NCBI RefSeq assembly: GCF_010093595.1
Contig: NW_022985442.1
Span: 1,429,456-1,493,455, forward strand
DNA length: 64,000 nucleotides
Source: Mytilinidion resinicola
Taxonomy: Eukaryota > Ascomycota > Dothideomycetes > Mytilinidiales > Mytilinidiaceae
Reading direction: 5' to 3'
Below, piece after piece: positions 22,597 to 34,108 of the stretch. Each line of letters opens with the position of its first letter. The stretch's first letter is position 1. The notes beneath the pieces are model-generated. The model was not told the DNA's origin. It was given only the letters and a program-made list of their open reading frames with translations, and made no database searches. The translations under genes and the position numbers were made by a program.

Positions 22597-23770
22597 CTAA
22601 AGAGTGCTCGAAGGACCCTCCATATTGCTGGTGGTTGGCGGGTGTCTTCGTATGACTGCTGTCCGTACGGATATATCAGCGCACGGTAGGAGGCGCTCTG
22701 TGATCCTCGTGGAGGCCCGGGTATTGTAAGAGGGTAAACAAGGGGTAGCCCCCATTTTCCATAGCCTTCCTTTCGAACTCCAGATACTTGTTGTGGTCAA
22801 AATGGCGGTGTATTGGAATAAGAAATCGATCACTTGTCGTTTCATGAGAATATTATTCCCGAGATCGCTAGTACATAAAGAGCCAGCTCACAATATCGAG
22901 GACCTTTTTTGCCTTTTGGAACTACAACATGTTGCTTGAGCTCATCGTTCATAAGGATTATGTCATGACAGGAAGAGATGTAGATGCTGCTGTTGTGTGT
23001 TAGGGTTGGAGAATACCCGCTGTGGTGTTGCGAGTGTGCCGGTAGTAGGGGTATGGGTATGATGATGGCGTGTAGGACGAGACTCAAGGAAACCGCTCTC
23101 ATAAAATTTCCCCTGTTGTAGAGCTCTCCACCGAGCCATCCCATTCTTCAGACGCGGGAGTGGTTCGGGCCATTCGAACATACCATGAGGCCTCGGGCTC
23201 CAATGTGCGTGCCCGTTCCCACGCTCGTTGCGAAGCAGTTGATTGAGCAGGACCTGCGGGCAGGAGAGCTGGCTGCGATGTTGAATCTGGCCTCAGATGT
23301 GGCGGAACATATTTGCCATTCTCCGAAATGGATTGCTGAGCCCTTCCGAAGCCCGTATCTGGCGTTGCGGCATCAGTAAGTTCGCATGCAGAGTTCAGGG
23401 TGCCTTTTGACAAAACGCTGGAGCCACGCCTGCTTTGTTCCATCTTCTTGCGCCCCATCTAAGAACTGGCTTCAACACTCTGTCGCCGAAAGGAGTGGCG
23501 AGACTGTGCGTGGGTGATCTGAGGGAATCTCCATCGATAGCCTCGAGAGCCTTTCGAATCTGCCATGGTCTTCGAATGGCGCAGTCATCAACCGAGCAAC
23601 GCTCGCTTGATGAATCGTGGTTTCGACTAGGCGTTCGGGAGCCCTTAGATATGTTAGCTATATCTGTAGAACATGAGCAAGTTGAGCTTTCTTACCTTAT
23701 TATAGTCGTTATAACATCTAAAACTAGATGTTGCACCCCTCTCTCACTCCCAAGTGACAAGCTTTAGGTC
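22597..23770 (-). pseudogene. Broken gene, related to the 18.6-21 kb remnant (copy B)
   Basis: Around 23580-23460 the minus strand encodes RSPTHSLATPFGDRVLKP, matching RSPTHGLTPLGKQVLKP of copy A, and the DNA just before it (GACTGCGCCATTCGAAGA) is nearly identical to copy A (GACTGTGCCATTCGGAGA). Frames are broken: the CHSEI-equivalent and the KAL segment are in different frames. Further segments follow at 23458-23099 (contains GKYVPPHLRP), 22980-22850 (contains VVVPKGKKGP) and 22845-22600 (contains DHNKYLEF). Several stops separate them. The sequence at 23715-23730 (TGTTATAACGAC) looks like an unoccupied version of the MITE target region of copy A. Confidence 0.5.
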
Positions 23771-24543
23771 CAACCCGCTTTTTTTGTTCTCTTTTTCCTG
23801 CAACATAAAGTGTGCTAGGGCTGCTCCACTCCTGTCAACCACTACTGGAGAGTAATCGAGAACGATAGGTTGACGTATCTAAGAGGAAATGTCAGTACAA
23901 ATCATAAATAGATCGCGGGGACGATGATCTTAAAATGGGGATCTCAAACTCCACGTCTTCTCGGCTCTTCTCGACCATTTGTATATGCGATTATAAGGAA
24001 TAGAAAGTCAGGTTAGATATAGAGTGTCTCAAGTATTCAAAAAAATTGTATAACACCACCCTGTCGAAAATGCATGCCTCAAAGCTTTACCGCCGCATGA
24101 TTGATGGGTTTCTCAAAGGTGCTACCGGTGGAGATACGCACGAAGGTCCCAAATCACCCATAGGACGAGCAATACTCGAAGGAGAATTTCGATGGGGTAA
24201 AGTTGGTCCTCATCGTTCATATTGCCGCGGTCATCCATATTAGCAAGGATCAAGTGAGACTTTGCGTTTGCTCGAACGCGTATGATGACTTAGTGTAGGT
24301 TGGCGTCTCTGAAGATTTTCAGTAGAGGAACCTAGGAATTAATAAGAGCTTCAAATATCCTGAAAGTGTGATTGTTGAGAGAGCTTGGTGATGAATATTC
24401 TTGTTTTGAATTATGAGGTTTGTTACGCAAACTAATAGCAAATCAAAATGATGCTGTGATTGATGATTGAATTGTTTGGGAAGCTAACCTACCGTTCCCA
24501 AACTAAATTTTGGCGTGTTAGCGAATGGTCGAAACCCACCTTT
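23771..24543. other. AT-richer intergenic stretch, no gene called
   Basis: Between the decayed island and the 3' end of the carboxylesterase gene. Short open frames lack motifs. Nothing further visible. Confidence 0.45.
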
Positions 24544-26374
24544 CTAATTTTCAACAATTGTCCCCTGAGAGCTGAAGAAATCACACCGCGGTCCCTCATC
24601 CCGGTCGGGCACCCTCCCAATCTGTGTATAATTGATACTCAGCACACGCTTCCCACCGTAACCACCCACATACGACGGCCAGTAGGGAGCCCCTGGGAAA
24701 CGAAGTGGGTTTGGATTGCCGGTAATAGCAAAGGATAACCAGTAGCCCGTGAGAATCTTAGCAATCGTGGCATTTGGCGCAGACGTGTACCCAGGATCCG
24801 CGGAAGTGAGAAAAGGGAGATTAGAGCCGTGTAGCTCGGTGCCGATTGCGGTTACGAGTTTGTAGACGGCGTGCGGGTTTGGGTAATGGGTGGCTACTCC
24901 GTTGGCTATTTGGTATGACGGACCTAAGGCAAAATGTGAGCCGAACTGAGTGCTAGCTATAGCCGGAGGGGGATGTATGCTGTTTAGGAATAAGTAAAAA
25001 GCTTACAATTGATTATTGCGTCGCCAAACCATTGCTGGCGTTGGAAGAAGGTGGAGTTGAAATCGGAGCTGGGGTAGAGCTCGTAGAGGCGAGAGAAGAA
25101 AGAAGCGTCCGCCGAGGGGAAGATGTACTGCGCCTAATGGGAGCAATTTAACGTCAGTGCCTGTAATGATAACTGCATAGAAGCAAAGAAAAGAACATCT
25201 CACATCTTTAGTTTCAGCATCGGTCGTAGTCAGTGTCGGATTGGTGAAAATGACGCCCTCATAACCCTCGTGGTCCACGATCGTAGGCACCTTGTAGAAA
25301 TGACCCTCACGATATTCGGTACTTGGGAGATCTCGAACGAAATTTCCATCAACAACGGGGCCGAAGTAAAAAAGGCCATATCCGTAACCGGCACTAGGGT
25401 ATGACACGTTCAGAACACCTTGTCCGACATTTGCTAGGTCCGTTCCAGAGAGAGCACGTAAACAGTTTATGTCGCTGCATTTCGATAAGCGAAGAGTAGT
25501 GTCGTACTGGGCATCCTGTATAGCAGGGTTAAGGAGTGGCTGCCACCAAGGGTATTCGGCAATGGCAGCAGAGAACGGAGGAGTATCCTTGCCGCTATAT
25601 GCAGTCAACTGCAAAGATACAGAGCCTCCACCAGCAGAGCCACCCCATATGGTAATGCGAGATGGGTCTCCCCCGAATGCGTGTATATGTCGTTGAAGCT
25701 AGGAATGATCAGTCTCCAGAATGTAATGAAGGAAGAGGATAACAACTAGACACGCTTACCCATTCTAGTGCCGCTCTCTGATCTAGCAATCCTGCATTCA
25801 AAATGCCATCTTTTGCAATTGATTTACCGCCGAGGAATCCGAAGACGCCAAGACGATACTGAATGGCGACATAGATCACGGTTCCGCTAGACTGATTGAC
25901 CATGGCGTCGCCGGGATACAGCGCCGCATCGCCAAGAGTGTAGCCACCGCCGTGAATCTGCACTATTACAGGAAGACGTTGAGATACAGGGCTGCTCGGC
26001 ACAAGCACATCCATTATCAAGCAATCCTCTGATTGTTGGAAAGGGGCCCCAGCAGATAGCGAAGCCCCAAACTCTGCCCAACTCGGATTGGATTGGTAGC
26101 AGGCTGGAGCTGGTAAACTGGCGTTGATGACTTGCTTGTCCTTCTTGATGGCACCATCTATGGGTACGGGCTTGCGCCATCGAAGTTCGCCAATGGGCGC
26201 TTTGGCATATGGAATCCCACGGAAGTAATTGATACCAGTGGAGGCATTGTAATAGCCACTGTAGCTCGCATAGCCAAGGTCGACGATTGGAGTACCGCGA
26301 ATTTTCGGATTCAGAGCAACTGAAAGGATAGATAGAGGAAAGAGTAGAAATACGAGGACGCGCACCAGAACCAT
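24544..26374 (-). CDS. Secreted carboxylesterase type B
   Basis: Four exons, 26374-25760, 25698-25204, 25133-25007 and 24923-24544, about 538 residues. The chosen ATG gives a clear signal peptide (MVLVRVLVFLLFPLSILSV). An upstream in-frame ATG would add 21 residues and spoil it. The alpha/beta-hydrolase fold shows FRGIPYAKAP, EDCLIMDV, the oxyanion HGGGY, and a nucleophile elbow WGGSAGGGS with Ser226. His444 lies in TELHGSNLPF and the acid is probably Glu352 in GYEGVIF. The usual elbow is GESAGG; here the first variable position is Gly. The family hydrolyses carboxylic esters; the substrate is unknown, but secretion suggests extracellular lipids, esters or xenobiotics. All joins are in frame with GT-AG ends. 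Confidence 0.93.
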
Positions 26375-27150
26375 CTTAGACACAGTAGCGAGGAGTTCGT
26401 TGAAACGAAAAGGTGGGAAAAAGAGTCCGAAGATCACTTATATGTTTCGTGCTACGAAGAGTGGAGACATAATGCCCTCGTGGTCCGTCTATGTTCGCGC
26501 GTTGTCCGGTCACCGCATTTAATTGGCGTGGTACCATGTAGCTTATGTTCGTATGCGCATAATCTATTGGCGTCAAACAATGAATTTGATGAATCCTGTG
26601 AAAAAGTCGACATTTCTAGTAACGTAGTGGAAGCTACTGATCGTTGTAGTCTAGCTTGAGGAGTTCCGCCCCCGTTTGCTCCGACCTCATTACTATGACG
26701 GAAGACCGCGGAATCATGATGTTTCCGAAATCGAGGGGATCCTTGCCCTTGTGAACAAGCATCGGTACATCATCTGGAGAACCTAGAGAATCTAGGGAAG
26801 ACGGATCTTGCTTTCGTCAATCGACCGAACGGATGCCGTGATTTTGAACAGTCAACCCAGTGAAGGTGAATGTTCTTTCCTAACAGCCACAAAACTCCAG
26901 ATGCTTCAACACAGGCCCAGGCAAGCAATGGAGGAACTGGAAGCTCTAAGAAACTGCTCAAATCCGAAAAAGTAACCGACTCTCGGCTAACGTCAATTTC
27001 AATAAAAATCTGTCCTTGATAGGTACCCGAATGGAGGTACCTAGTGGTGCTGAAGGGCGCTTCGGCATTCTTTGGTGGATACTTGCACAGTACGTAGATG
27101 CTACTCCAAGCAGACAACGATACAATTGGCGAGATATTGGACGGTTCCTT
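26375..27150. other. Intergenic, carboxylesterase promoter
   Basis: Upstream region of the carboxylesterase and 3' flank of the COG7-like gene, both on the minus strand. No additional gene is supported. Confidence 0.45.
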
Positions 27151-28188
27151 TCACTCTAAGTATATGTTGCCACGCATCCTTGAGATATTTTCGAGGAATC
27201 CACCGCCATGGCCCTTCTCGCGAGCTTGCTGTTTCTGCGGAGAAGGACCGCGCGGGACCCTTTGCCTCTGGCTCGCAGTCGAACTCGTTGCCTTCTGCCG
27301 TTCCTCTGATAGCTTGACCAGGCTTTCGACGAATTTTATGCGGGCCTTCTCCTCTGCTGTGCCTTTCCACACCTCTGCAAGGTCTCGTAGTGCCTGTATA
27401 CGGCTCAAGGCTGCTTCAGCGTCACTGTCACTCCCGGTAATGAGATCGGAAATCTCGTTTCGTAGCTTCTCCGCAAACTCTCGTCCCTTCTCCTCCCTGC
27501 TGTGGCTGTCGGAGCCAGGCTCAGGGGCGGATACCGAGATGAATGAAGAGGCCAGAGAGACTTCGGACGGCGGAATTGACCACTGCATTGCATCGCCGAA
27601 CACTTTTATAACGTTGTCTAGGCGGTCCCTGACCTGCGTTAAGGTCCGTAGCTGTGAGATGTATGGCGGTAAGTCAGCGCCAGACTTGGTTGCATTGGGA
27701 GCTTTCGCGTCGCCGCCAGCGTCTTGCTCGGCGTCATCTACGGATGTTTCTTCCTCGCTGGCTTCTGGAGCTGCCTCTTTCTCGAGTAAAATACCACCAG
27801 GCAGAAACCTGCAGATTTCGGGCTGCAAGCCATCCGTCAGAGCTTCCGAGAGAGTCACAGTCTCTCCCCGCAAGACCTCCACCTCGTACGCCAAACGGCC
27901 CCCGCTCCGCAGTATGTCGTCGGTCAATTGGGTCAGAATGGTGGACAGGCGGGCGGTGTGAGCATTGAGCTGCGACAGGAGTGTCTGGGTCTGGGACGAC
28001 AGGTCTGGGAGGGAGACGGCGGCGGTCTTGGAGGCGCGGGAGGACGCTGAAGAGTGGGCGAGTGGAGGGAGGGTGGCATTGAGGTAGTCGGCGGGGCTGA
28101 AGGAGAGCTGGAGAAAGGGTCGAAGAGCCGGGTCGGATACGTGAGAGGATCGAGGCGCGGATTCGTCGGCGGCAGCAGAGACGGCCAT
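27151..28188 (-). CDS. COG7: COG7-like subunit of the conserved oligomeric Golgi complex
   Basis: Single exon, 345 residues. The N-terminus contains FLQLSFSPADYLNATLPPL, like the start of fungal COG7 proteins, followed by a long helical region with an Asn-rich turn (SQLNAHTARLSTIL) and a second helical block ISQLRTLTQVRDRLDNVIKV ending QWSIPPS. The C-terminal third is Lys/Glu/Arg-rich and ends RMRGNIYLE. The length (about 350) fits the short COG7 of filamentous fungi rather than the longer animal protein. COG tethers vesicles for retrograde traffic within the Golgi and so supports glycosyltransferase recycling. Assignment rests on recalled family pattern, so it is less sure than the enzymes here. 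Divergent from the PARP gene. Confidence 0.72.
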   Translation of the reverse strand: MAVSAAADESAPRSSHVSDPALRPFLQLSFSPADYLNATLPPLAHSSASSRASKTAAVSLPDLSSQTQTLLSQLNAHTARLSTILTQLTDDILRSGGRLAYEVEVLRGETVTLSEALTDGLQPEICRFLPGGILLEKEAAPEASEEETSVDDAEQDAGGDAKAPNATKSGADLPPYISQLRTLTQVRDRLDNVIKVFGDAMQWSIPPSEVSLASSFISVSAPEPGSDSHSREEKGREFAEKLRNEISDLITGSDSDAEAALSRIQALRDLAEVWKGTAEEKARIKFVESLVKLSEERQKATSSTASQRQRVPRGPSPQKQQAREKGHGGGFLENISRMRGNIYLE

Positions 28189-29151
28189 GATGCCCAGGCG
28201 GTGTTGGATAGCGACGATGGCGGTGCAAATTCAACGGCGTGTGGAGCTGTAGGTGCCTTGGTCCCTAGTTGCGGGAGCTTAGAAAGGTGCCCCTCGCGCC
28301 GCCACAGCGTGACAAGCCAGGCACTGGTCGCCTGTTTACCTCAAGGTTCGCTGTAGTGTACCAGCACTGCAACTCGGCCATATTGCTTCAACAGCTGCCA
28401 TTCAATTCCTCTCTCATTGCCGCTGTCATACTGTCGACTGTTGCGACAGCCTCGCCGGGCAGCTGCTCCCACCATCGCTAACTCGACCGCCTATCTACGG
28501 CGACCTCTCGCGGCCGTGCTGGCGGGGAGCTCAGTTCACTGCCACACTGCCCCACTGCCCACTTGCTGCCTGGCAAAGGCTCCAGACGGCTGTGAATGCC
28601 CTGCCAGACGGGCCTCCTCCTGAATCGTCTTGAACAGGCCATTGACCAGTCGTCTACCGTGCAAGACATCGCACCGTGAATCATCCGCCCGCAGCTTGGC
28701 TGCTCTTTTTTCGCGCGCCTGCTCCAGCTGTCTGCTGCCTGGACCGCTGTCTAAAACACCACACTTCCGCCAGCAGCCTCCGTCCACCCTCCTTTCATTT
28801 GTCTCTCTCACACTGAGACGGCTGCCTCTTGCCGTGCTCTACTAGGCCTTTCGAGATCCTTCGTTCGTCGAGCTGTGTGTTCTAAGGTTCGCCGTGCATT
28901 TGTACCAACCTCAGCAGCCTTGCCCCACCACCACCCGCCTGAAGAAGTCAACCCTCCACGTTGCACCTCAATCTGGACCACCGAGACCCAAATTCTCTGT
29001 CCCCAAGATACAAGTCCTGCCAGTTCCTCTGGAGAGCTTGCAGCTGCATCTTTGCTGCCTTAATTCCAGTCAGGAGCGTGGCACCACCCCGCCTCACTTT
29101 ACCTAGGACTCCGCACACGTACCGCCCAGCAGGAAACCTTCCACCGCCACG
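28189..29151. promoter_or_regulatory. Divergent promoter and long leader, pyrimidine-rich
   Basis: 963 bp between the COG7-like and PARP/E2 starts. From about 28550 to 29150 the plus strand is dominated by C and CT tracts, which suggests a long 5' leader for the PARP/E2 gene. Short upstream ATGs occur there, none with recognisable coding. Confidence 0.5.
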
Positions 29152-32100
29152 ATGCCTAGGAAGGCGTACATTGCGGACCTCCAGCAGGCCGTCGGAGGAC
29201 TTTCTATCGTTGGTATCAGCGATGTCCAGGTTGGCGGCGACGATGGGGAGTTCACGTTCCGCGTCAAGAACGCAGCCAATGGCAACACCATGGAGCTTTC
29301 TGCACTAATCCCGGAGCTATCTGAGTACCCGTCAAGTCACACCTGCATGCTATTTGCCTCCGATAATGTTCCAAATAAGGTTGCCCAGGCTCTCCCGGAT
29401 ATTGCAGATGCAGCCACAGGCAAGACTATTGTCCAGCTCCTCGAATTGGTTGCTCGGAAGCTGGAGTCCACAGACCGCGATGGCGATACACAGATGATGG
29501 ATTCTCAACAAGCTTATGGGTCTGATTACGAGGACGACGACGAAGAGGACTACTCCGGGGACGAGTATTTCCCCGACGACGAGGTTGTCCCTAAAGCACA
29601 ATATTCCAAATCAGAGGCTGCTGACCCGTCGTCCTACGCGCAGCCAACGTCACAGTTCCGGCATCGCATCCGAGCAGATCTGCTATCAGCCAAATCGACT
29701 GGTTTCAAGGTCGGACATCTCGGGTCTCTGATGGATGGGCTAGGCTGCTATGTCACCATCTCGTGTCGAATCGCCAAACTGGGCATCTCCGAAGAGGCCA
29801 TGCAAGCATGGCAGATCGAGCCAACTGAGTACCTGGTCTTGATCCTCTACTACCCTAACGGATACAAGAGCGTAGAGTCCCTGAGGAGCTATGATGCTGC
29901 CACGGCCCGTCGGCATATCAGCATGAGGATCGGGATCAGCAATTCCTACAAGCCCACGATGCAGGAGGCCGTTCGGGCGTTCACTGTGTTGTCCAAGGAC
30001 GAGGAGAAGCGTCGCGAAGCAGCGCAAGGAGACTCCCAATCACAAGATCCGTCGGCCGGGCGAGGCTTCCGAAACTCTTTCATCTCTCGTCCCCTAAATG
30101 AGCTCCTCAACGAGCGGCTCGTCACACTTATTGAGTACCGATATATGGGTATGCCATGGTCTGGAGCGGAACAGTACTACACCGACCACCTCGGGACAAA
30201 TATTGAGAATTCCGACATGATGAACGACAAATACATGGAGCTAGAACAGGTTGCTACCGCATACCCGGCACTCGTCACAGGGGACCATGTTCAGGAGGCT
30301 GCCTCAGACCAGGTTACGTCGCTCCCACTTATCGCCATGCAATTTGTTCTTCGGCACTTCGTGCGTTGTACCGAGTTTTGTCTTGTTTGCTTCGGCAAGA
30401 TGGCGGACGACCTCGAGGCCATCAAGCCGTACGTTTGCGACAAGCCTCTTTGCTTATACCAATACATGTCCCTTGGCTTTGGTCCCAGCATAGAGCATGA
30501 AATAATTGCACAACCAAAGGTGGTGGACCTGCTCATTAGCTTCTGCTATGCCAGTGCCAGACAAGGCGGTCTGAAGGACTTCCCAACTGGTCTGAGCTTG
30601 ATGGTTCCCCCTGCGAGCGCACTCGAAAATCTGGACCTCAACACGTCTGTGAGCAACTACCCCGGATATATGCCGGCTTACAACACCCCTCTGCAGGCAC
30701 CGCCCTCTCCAGCCAAAAGTACCACGGCAGCCACTTTGCCTGGCAAGATGCGTTTCGACACGTCGAAGCTTGAAATGATCTTCGACAATCCAAACGAGCC
30801 GTGCCCATTCAGGAGTGGAGAGTGGATCATTATCCGCACCGTCGATAATCCAACCCGCTCACTTCATTGCCGCATCGTAGAGACTACCTTCTTCCCCACA
30901 GTAAAGGTGTCGGAGCCGGTCATTCCAGCGAGCTCTCTACCTGATAACTCACATGGGGCGAACTATGCTGCTCCAAACTACGTTGCTCCAACCTATCCTA
31001 AGGCGCCTGTTGGTAATGTCCCTTCAAACTTTACTCCAGCCACGTACTTTGCCTACAACCAGAATTTCGACGAGCTGCACGAGTTCTACAAACGACAGGC
31101 TATCTATTCTCTCTTGGATTGCCTACCAAGTGTGGCCGACATGAGACTTTATCTTTTGCGAAAGGCACAGTCAGGTCTGAACACCTGGGTCGACCGTATA
31201 TCTCCGGCCGCCTTGGGCATTCTGCGGTGGATCATTGCGTCGAACCGAGCTTGTATCATGCAAGTTGATCATTCGACCGATCCGAAGGGCAAGAAAGGCG
31301 AAGAGCGGCTATACGGAATGACTGGATATACGCAGTTTCGATTTGCTATGGGAGCGCCTGACAAGGAGCGGCGCTTCATCACTGCTGTCCGGAGCACTTC
31401 AGATCGTCTGAAGCTGAAATATCCCACATTCTTTGCCTGGCATGGCAGCCCTCTCCAGAATTGGCACAGCATCATCCGAGAGGGTCTGCACTTCAACCAT
31501 ACCGCACATGGTAGGGCTTACGGCCATGGGGTCTACCACTCTCTTGATTACAACACGAGCATGGGATACTGCGGTTACGGGTATACTCCAGCATCGGCCT
31601 GGCCTCCGAGCGAGCTTAAAGTTAGCTCTGCCATTGCTTTGAACGAGATTGTCAACGCCCCCAAGGAGTTCGTCAGTTCAAACCCACATATGGTGGTCGC
31701 TCAGCTAGACTGGATCCAAACTCGATACCTTTTTGTCAAGGGCTCCCAGCCCGATGTCAATACAGTGCAGGATACGAGACCACTTCAGGTTCACGAGCAA
31801 GATCCGAATGCGACACCACGTGGTCCCACCGATAAGATCATCATCCCGATCACTGCCGTATCAAATTCCCGCCGCCCCCGTTCCGTATCAATCAAAACTA
31901 CTAGCAAGCGCATCAAGGCATCTGGGAAGAATATATCCGACCCAATTGTCTTGGATGACGATTTCGATGATTCGGCAAGTGTTGCTACGTTGGAAGAAGA
32001 TCTCGCTATTCTATGCGACGACGACCTGCCCGTACAGGAGAATGAACCTGAGGCACAACCTTATGTCGGTAAAGGAAAGGGCAAAGCAACTTCGTTCTTC

Positions 32101-32870
32101 TCCAAACTTGTTGGCTCGTCTAAAGACTCCAAGCCGACGAAACCCATGATGGATTTCGTTCCTGGCAGCCTTGATGCCTCGAAGTTACCCATGCTTGAAC
32201 CACCAGCTTGGGCCACATCGCCCGCAACTAAGCGACTTCAACAAGACTTCAAGGCGCTCCTCAAAGTGCAAGACACTGAGCCTCTGCATGAACTAGGCTG
32301 GTACATCGATCCAGATTTGATCACGAACATGTATCAATGGATCGTTGAGCTGCATTCTTTTGATCCGACTCTTCCTCTCGCAAAGGACATGAAGTCAAAG
32401 GGCATCAAGAGCATTGTTATGGAGTTGCGATTTGGAAAAGACTATCCGATGAGCCCGCCGTTTGTGCGAGTCATTCGCCCACGCTTTTTGGGTTTCCAGG
32501 CAGGTGGCGGTGGACATGTCACTATTGGAGGCGCTTTGTGCATGGAGGTATGTGATTTCTTTTGTATATCTCCCATTGTCATCATTTAAGCGTCGATTTA
32601 TATCAACAGCTGCTGACCTTTTCTTAGCTTCTGACCAACAACGGCTGGAGCGCCGTCTCTTCCATCGAATCCGTTCTTCTCCAAGTCCGCATGGCCATGT
32701 CCAGCCTAGACCCCAAGCCAGCTCGTCTTGAGAACGGCGCGATGCGTGATTACGGCGTCGGCGAGGCTGTCGAAGCGTACGTCCGTTCCTGCAATACGCA
32801 TGGATGGACGGTCCCAGAAGGCTTCAGAGAGATGGCATATGGTGGCCAGCCTAGCACGAGCGGATGGTAA
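29152..32870 (+). CDS. PARP catalytic domain fused to a UBE2Q-type E2 domain
   Basis: Two exons, 29152-32547 and 32628-32870, about 1212 residues. Residues 1-105 resemble an RWD domain, followed by an acidic segment (about 120-145). A central region with LPLIAMQFVLRHF and CLVCFGKM precedes a PARP catalytic domain: WHGSPLQNW with His764, and GRAYGHGVY with Tyr795. The position of the third, usually acidic, residue lies near RYLFV, where no Glu is seen, so mono-ADP-ribosylation or inactivity is more likely than chain formation. After a Ser/Lys linker comes an E2 domain of UBE2Q type with Cys1130 in GGALCMELLTNNGWS; the intron falls right after CME. PARP/UBC fusions are known in filamentous fungi. 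The role is probably linked ADP-ribose and ubiquitin signalling (inference). Confidence 0.92.
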
Positions 32871-33623
32871 TGCGAGACTGGAAATGGCATTTCCAGAACC
32901 TATTAGCATGACCTACTAACATCGGTATTGCCTCATAGGACTATTGTCGATGATACGCCCTCCGAACCCTCTACTCTTGTTCACTTCAGGAGGAATCTGG
33001 CTAGTAGACATCTGCTTTCATTGTCTTTCCTTTACTCTCATTGCATGAACACATCACGACGGATCATGGATATGGCGAATAGAAGCAATTTCCTTGGTCT
33101 GCATCATCATTTTCGGCATTGGCTGGCGTTTTTGCGGCAGGAAATCGCGATGGTGCTTTCGGGCGTCTGGCCTCAAAGATGTGCAGCGGGAACCTGACAC
33201 GAAACTTTCTGGCGAAGTGTTAGATGGAGTCAACCAATTGAGGTGTAATTTGTGGGTTTGGCGTAGCATATGGCTATGGCGCTATCGACTCGGCGCGCTG
33301 TTCGAAGGGCTTTCTGAGATGGTTAATGGGAACCGGAGCTTAGGCGCAAATAGATGCTGCGAAAATGATATTGGTACTATTGTGACTCGAGGATTTAGTT
33401 TGTGTGAGGCCACGTATGCGAATCTGGTAGCCTGCTTTAGGTACCATGGTAACAGTGTCTTTTGTTCCACTACTATCTACAGTTAGAGTTTACACGGTAC
33501 CTTTTCATTTTCTTAGTACACAACTACGATCTACAGGCGGAGTTTACATTCCCTTGTTATTTCCTTACAGCATTTTTTAGCTTCGTCATCCCCAAATCAC
33601 GATCAGCCATCAGCATCGTCAAA
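32871..33623. other. Intergenic, no gene called
   Basis: 3' flank of the PARP/E2 gene and upstream of a small open frame. It contains a GGTACC pair around 33440 and 33498. Nothing else is supported. Confidence 0.4.
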
Positions 33624-33800
33624 ATGCCGCCTCTTACTTCCTCGACTACATCCACACCTGCCACGGCCGCCACATTCTCTGTCCAAGAATCCCAACCCCA
33701 GCCTACAGCAGCTGAAAAGGCCAAGATCCGGGAATTTTGGGCTCAATTCTATTCACAGTCCTCGTCTGCGCCGGCCAACTCCACTGAACCATCCAAGTAG
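33624..33800 (+). CDS. Possible small protein, 58 residues
   Basis: ATG with a good fungal context (GTCAAAATGCC). The protein has a Ser/Thr/Ala/Pro-rich first half and then a short amphipathic helix around AAEKAKIREFWAQFYSQ. Pyrimidine-rich sequence precedes it. There is no known domain and no intron. The helix and the start context make it better than a random open frame, but I cannot name a family. Confidence 0.4.
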   Translation: MPPLTSSTTSTPATAATFSVQESQPQPTAAEKAKIREFWAQFYSQSSSAPANSTEPSK

Positions 33801-34108
33801 GAACCTGACTACACCCGACGACGCACAAGTTTAGTCTTTTGGGAAAGAGAACACCGGGCGTAAGATGGATTAGGGAAACGGAAGTCAGGGCTATGTGAAA
33901 AGGTCTGGGGGAGGGGTCAAAGAATAGGATCGAGAGCTTGAAGCTATATATCTGAAGGAGCTATGGACGAGCGATGGGAGTCTCGCAATTCATCTGCAAG
34001 AACAACAAGATAACATACAAGACTCCTCGGGATCACACCTAATACGTATGCCCTACACCTCCAATCTCATCACTTCCTGAGAATCGATCCCCAAAACCAC
34101 CACCCCCC
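33801..34108. other. Spacer between the small open frame and the MOSC gene
   Basis: About 300 bp containing the 3' end of the convergent MOSC gene. Nothing notable. Confidence 0.4.
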
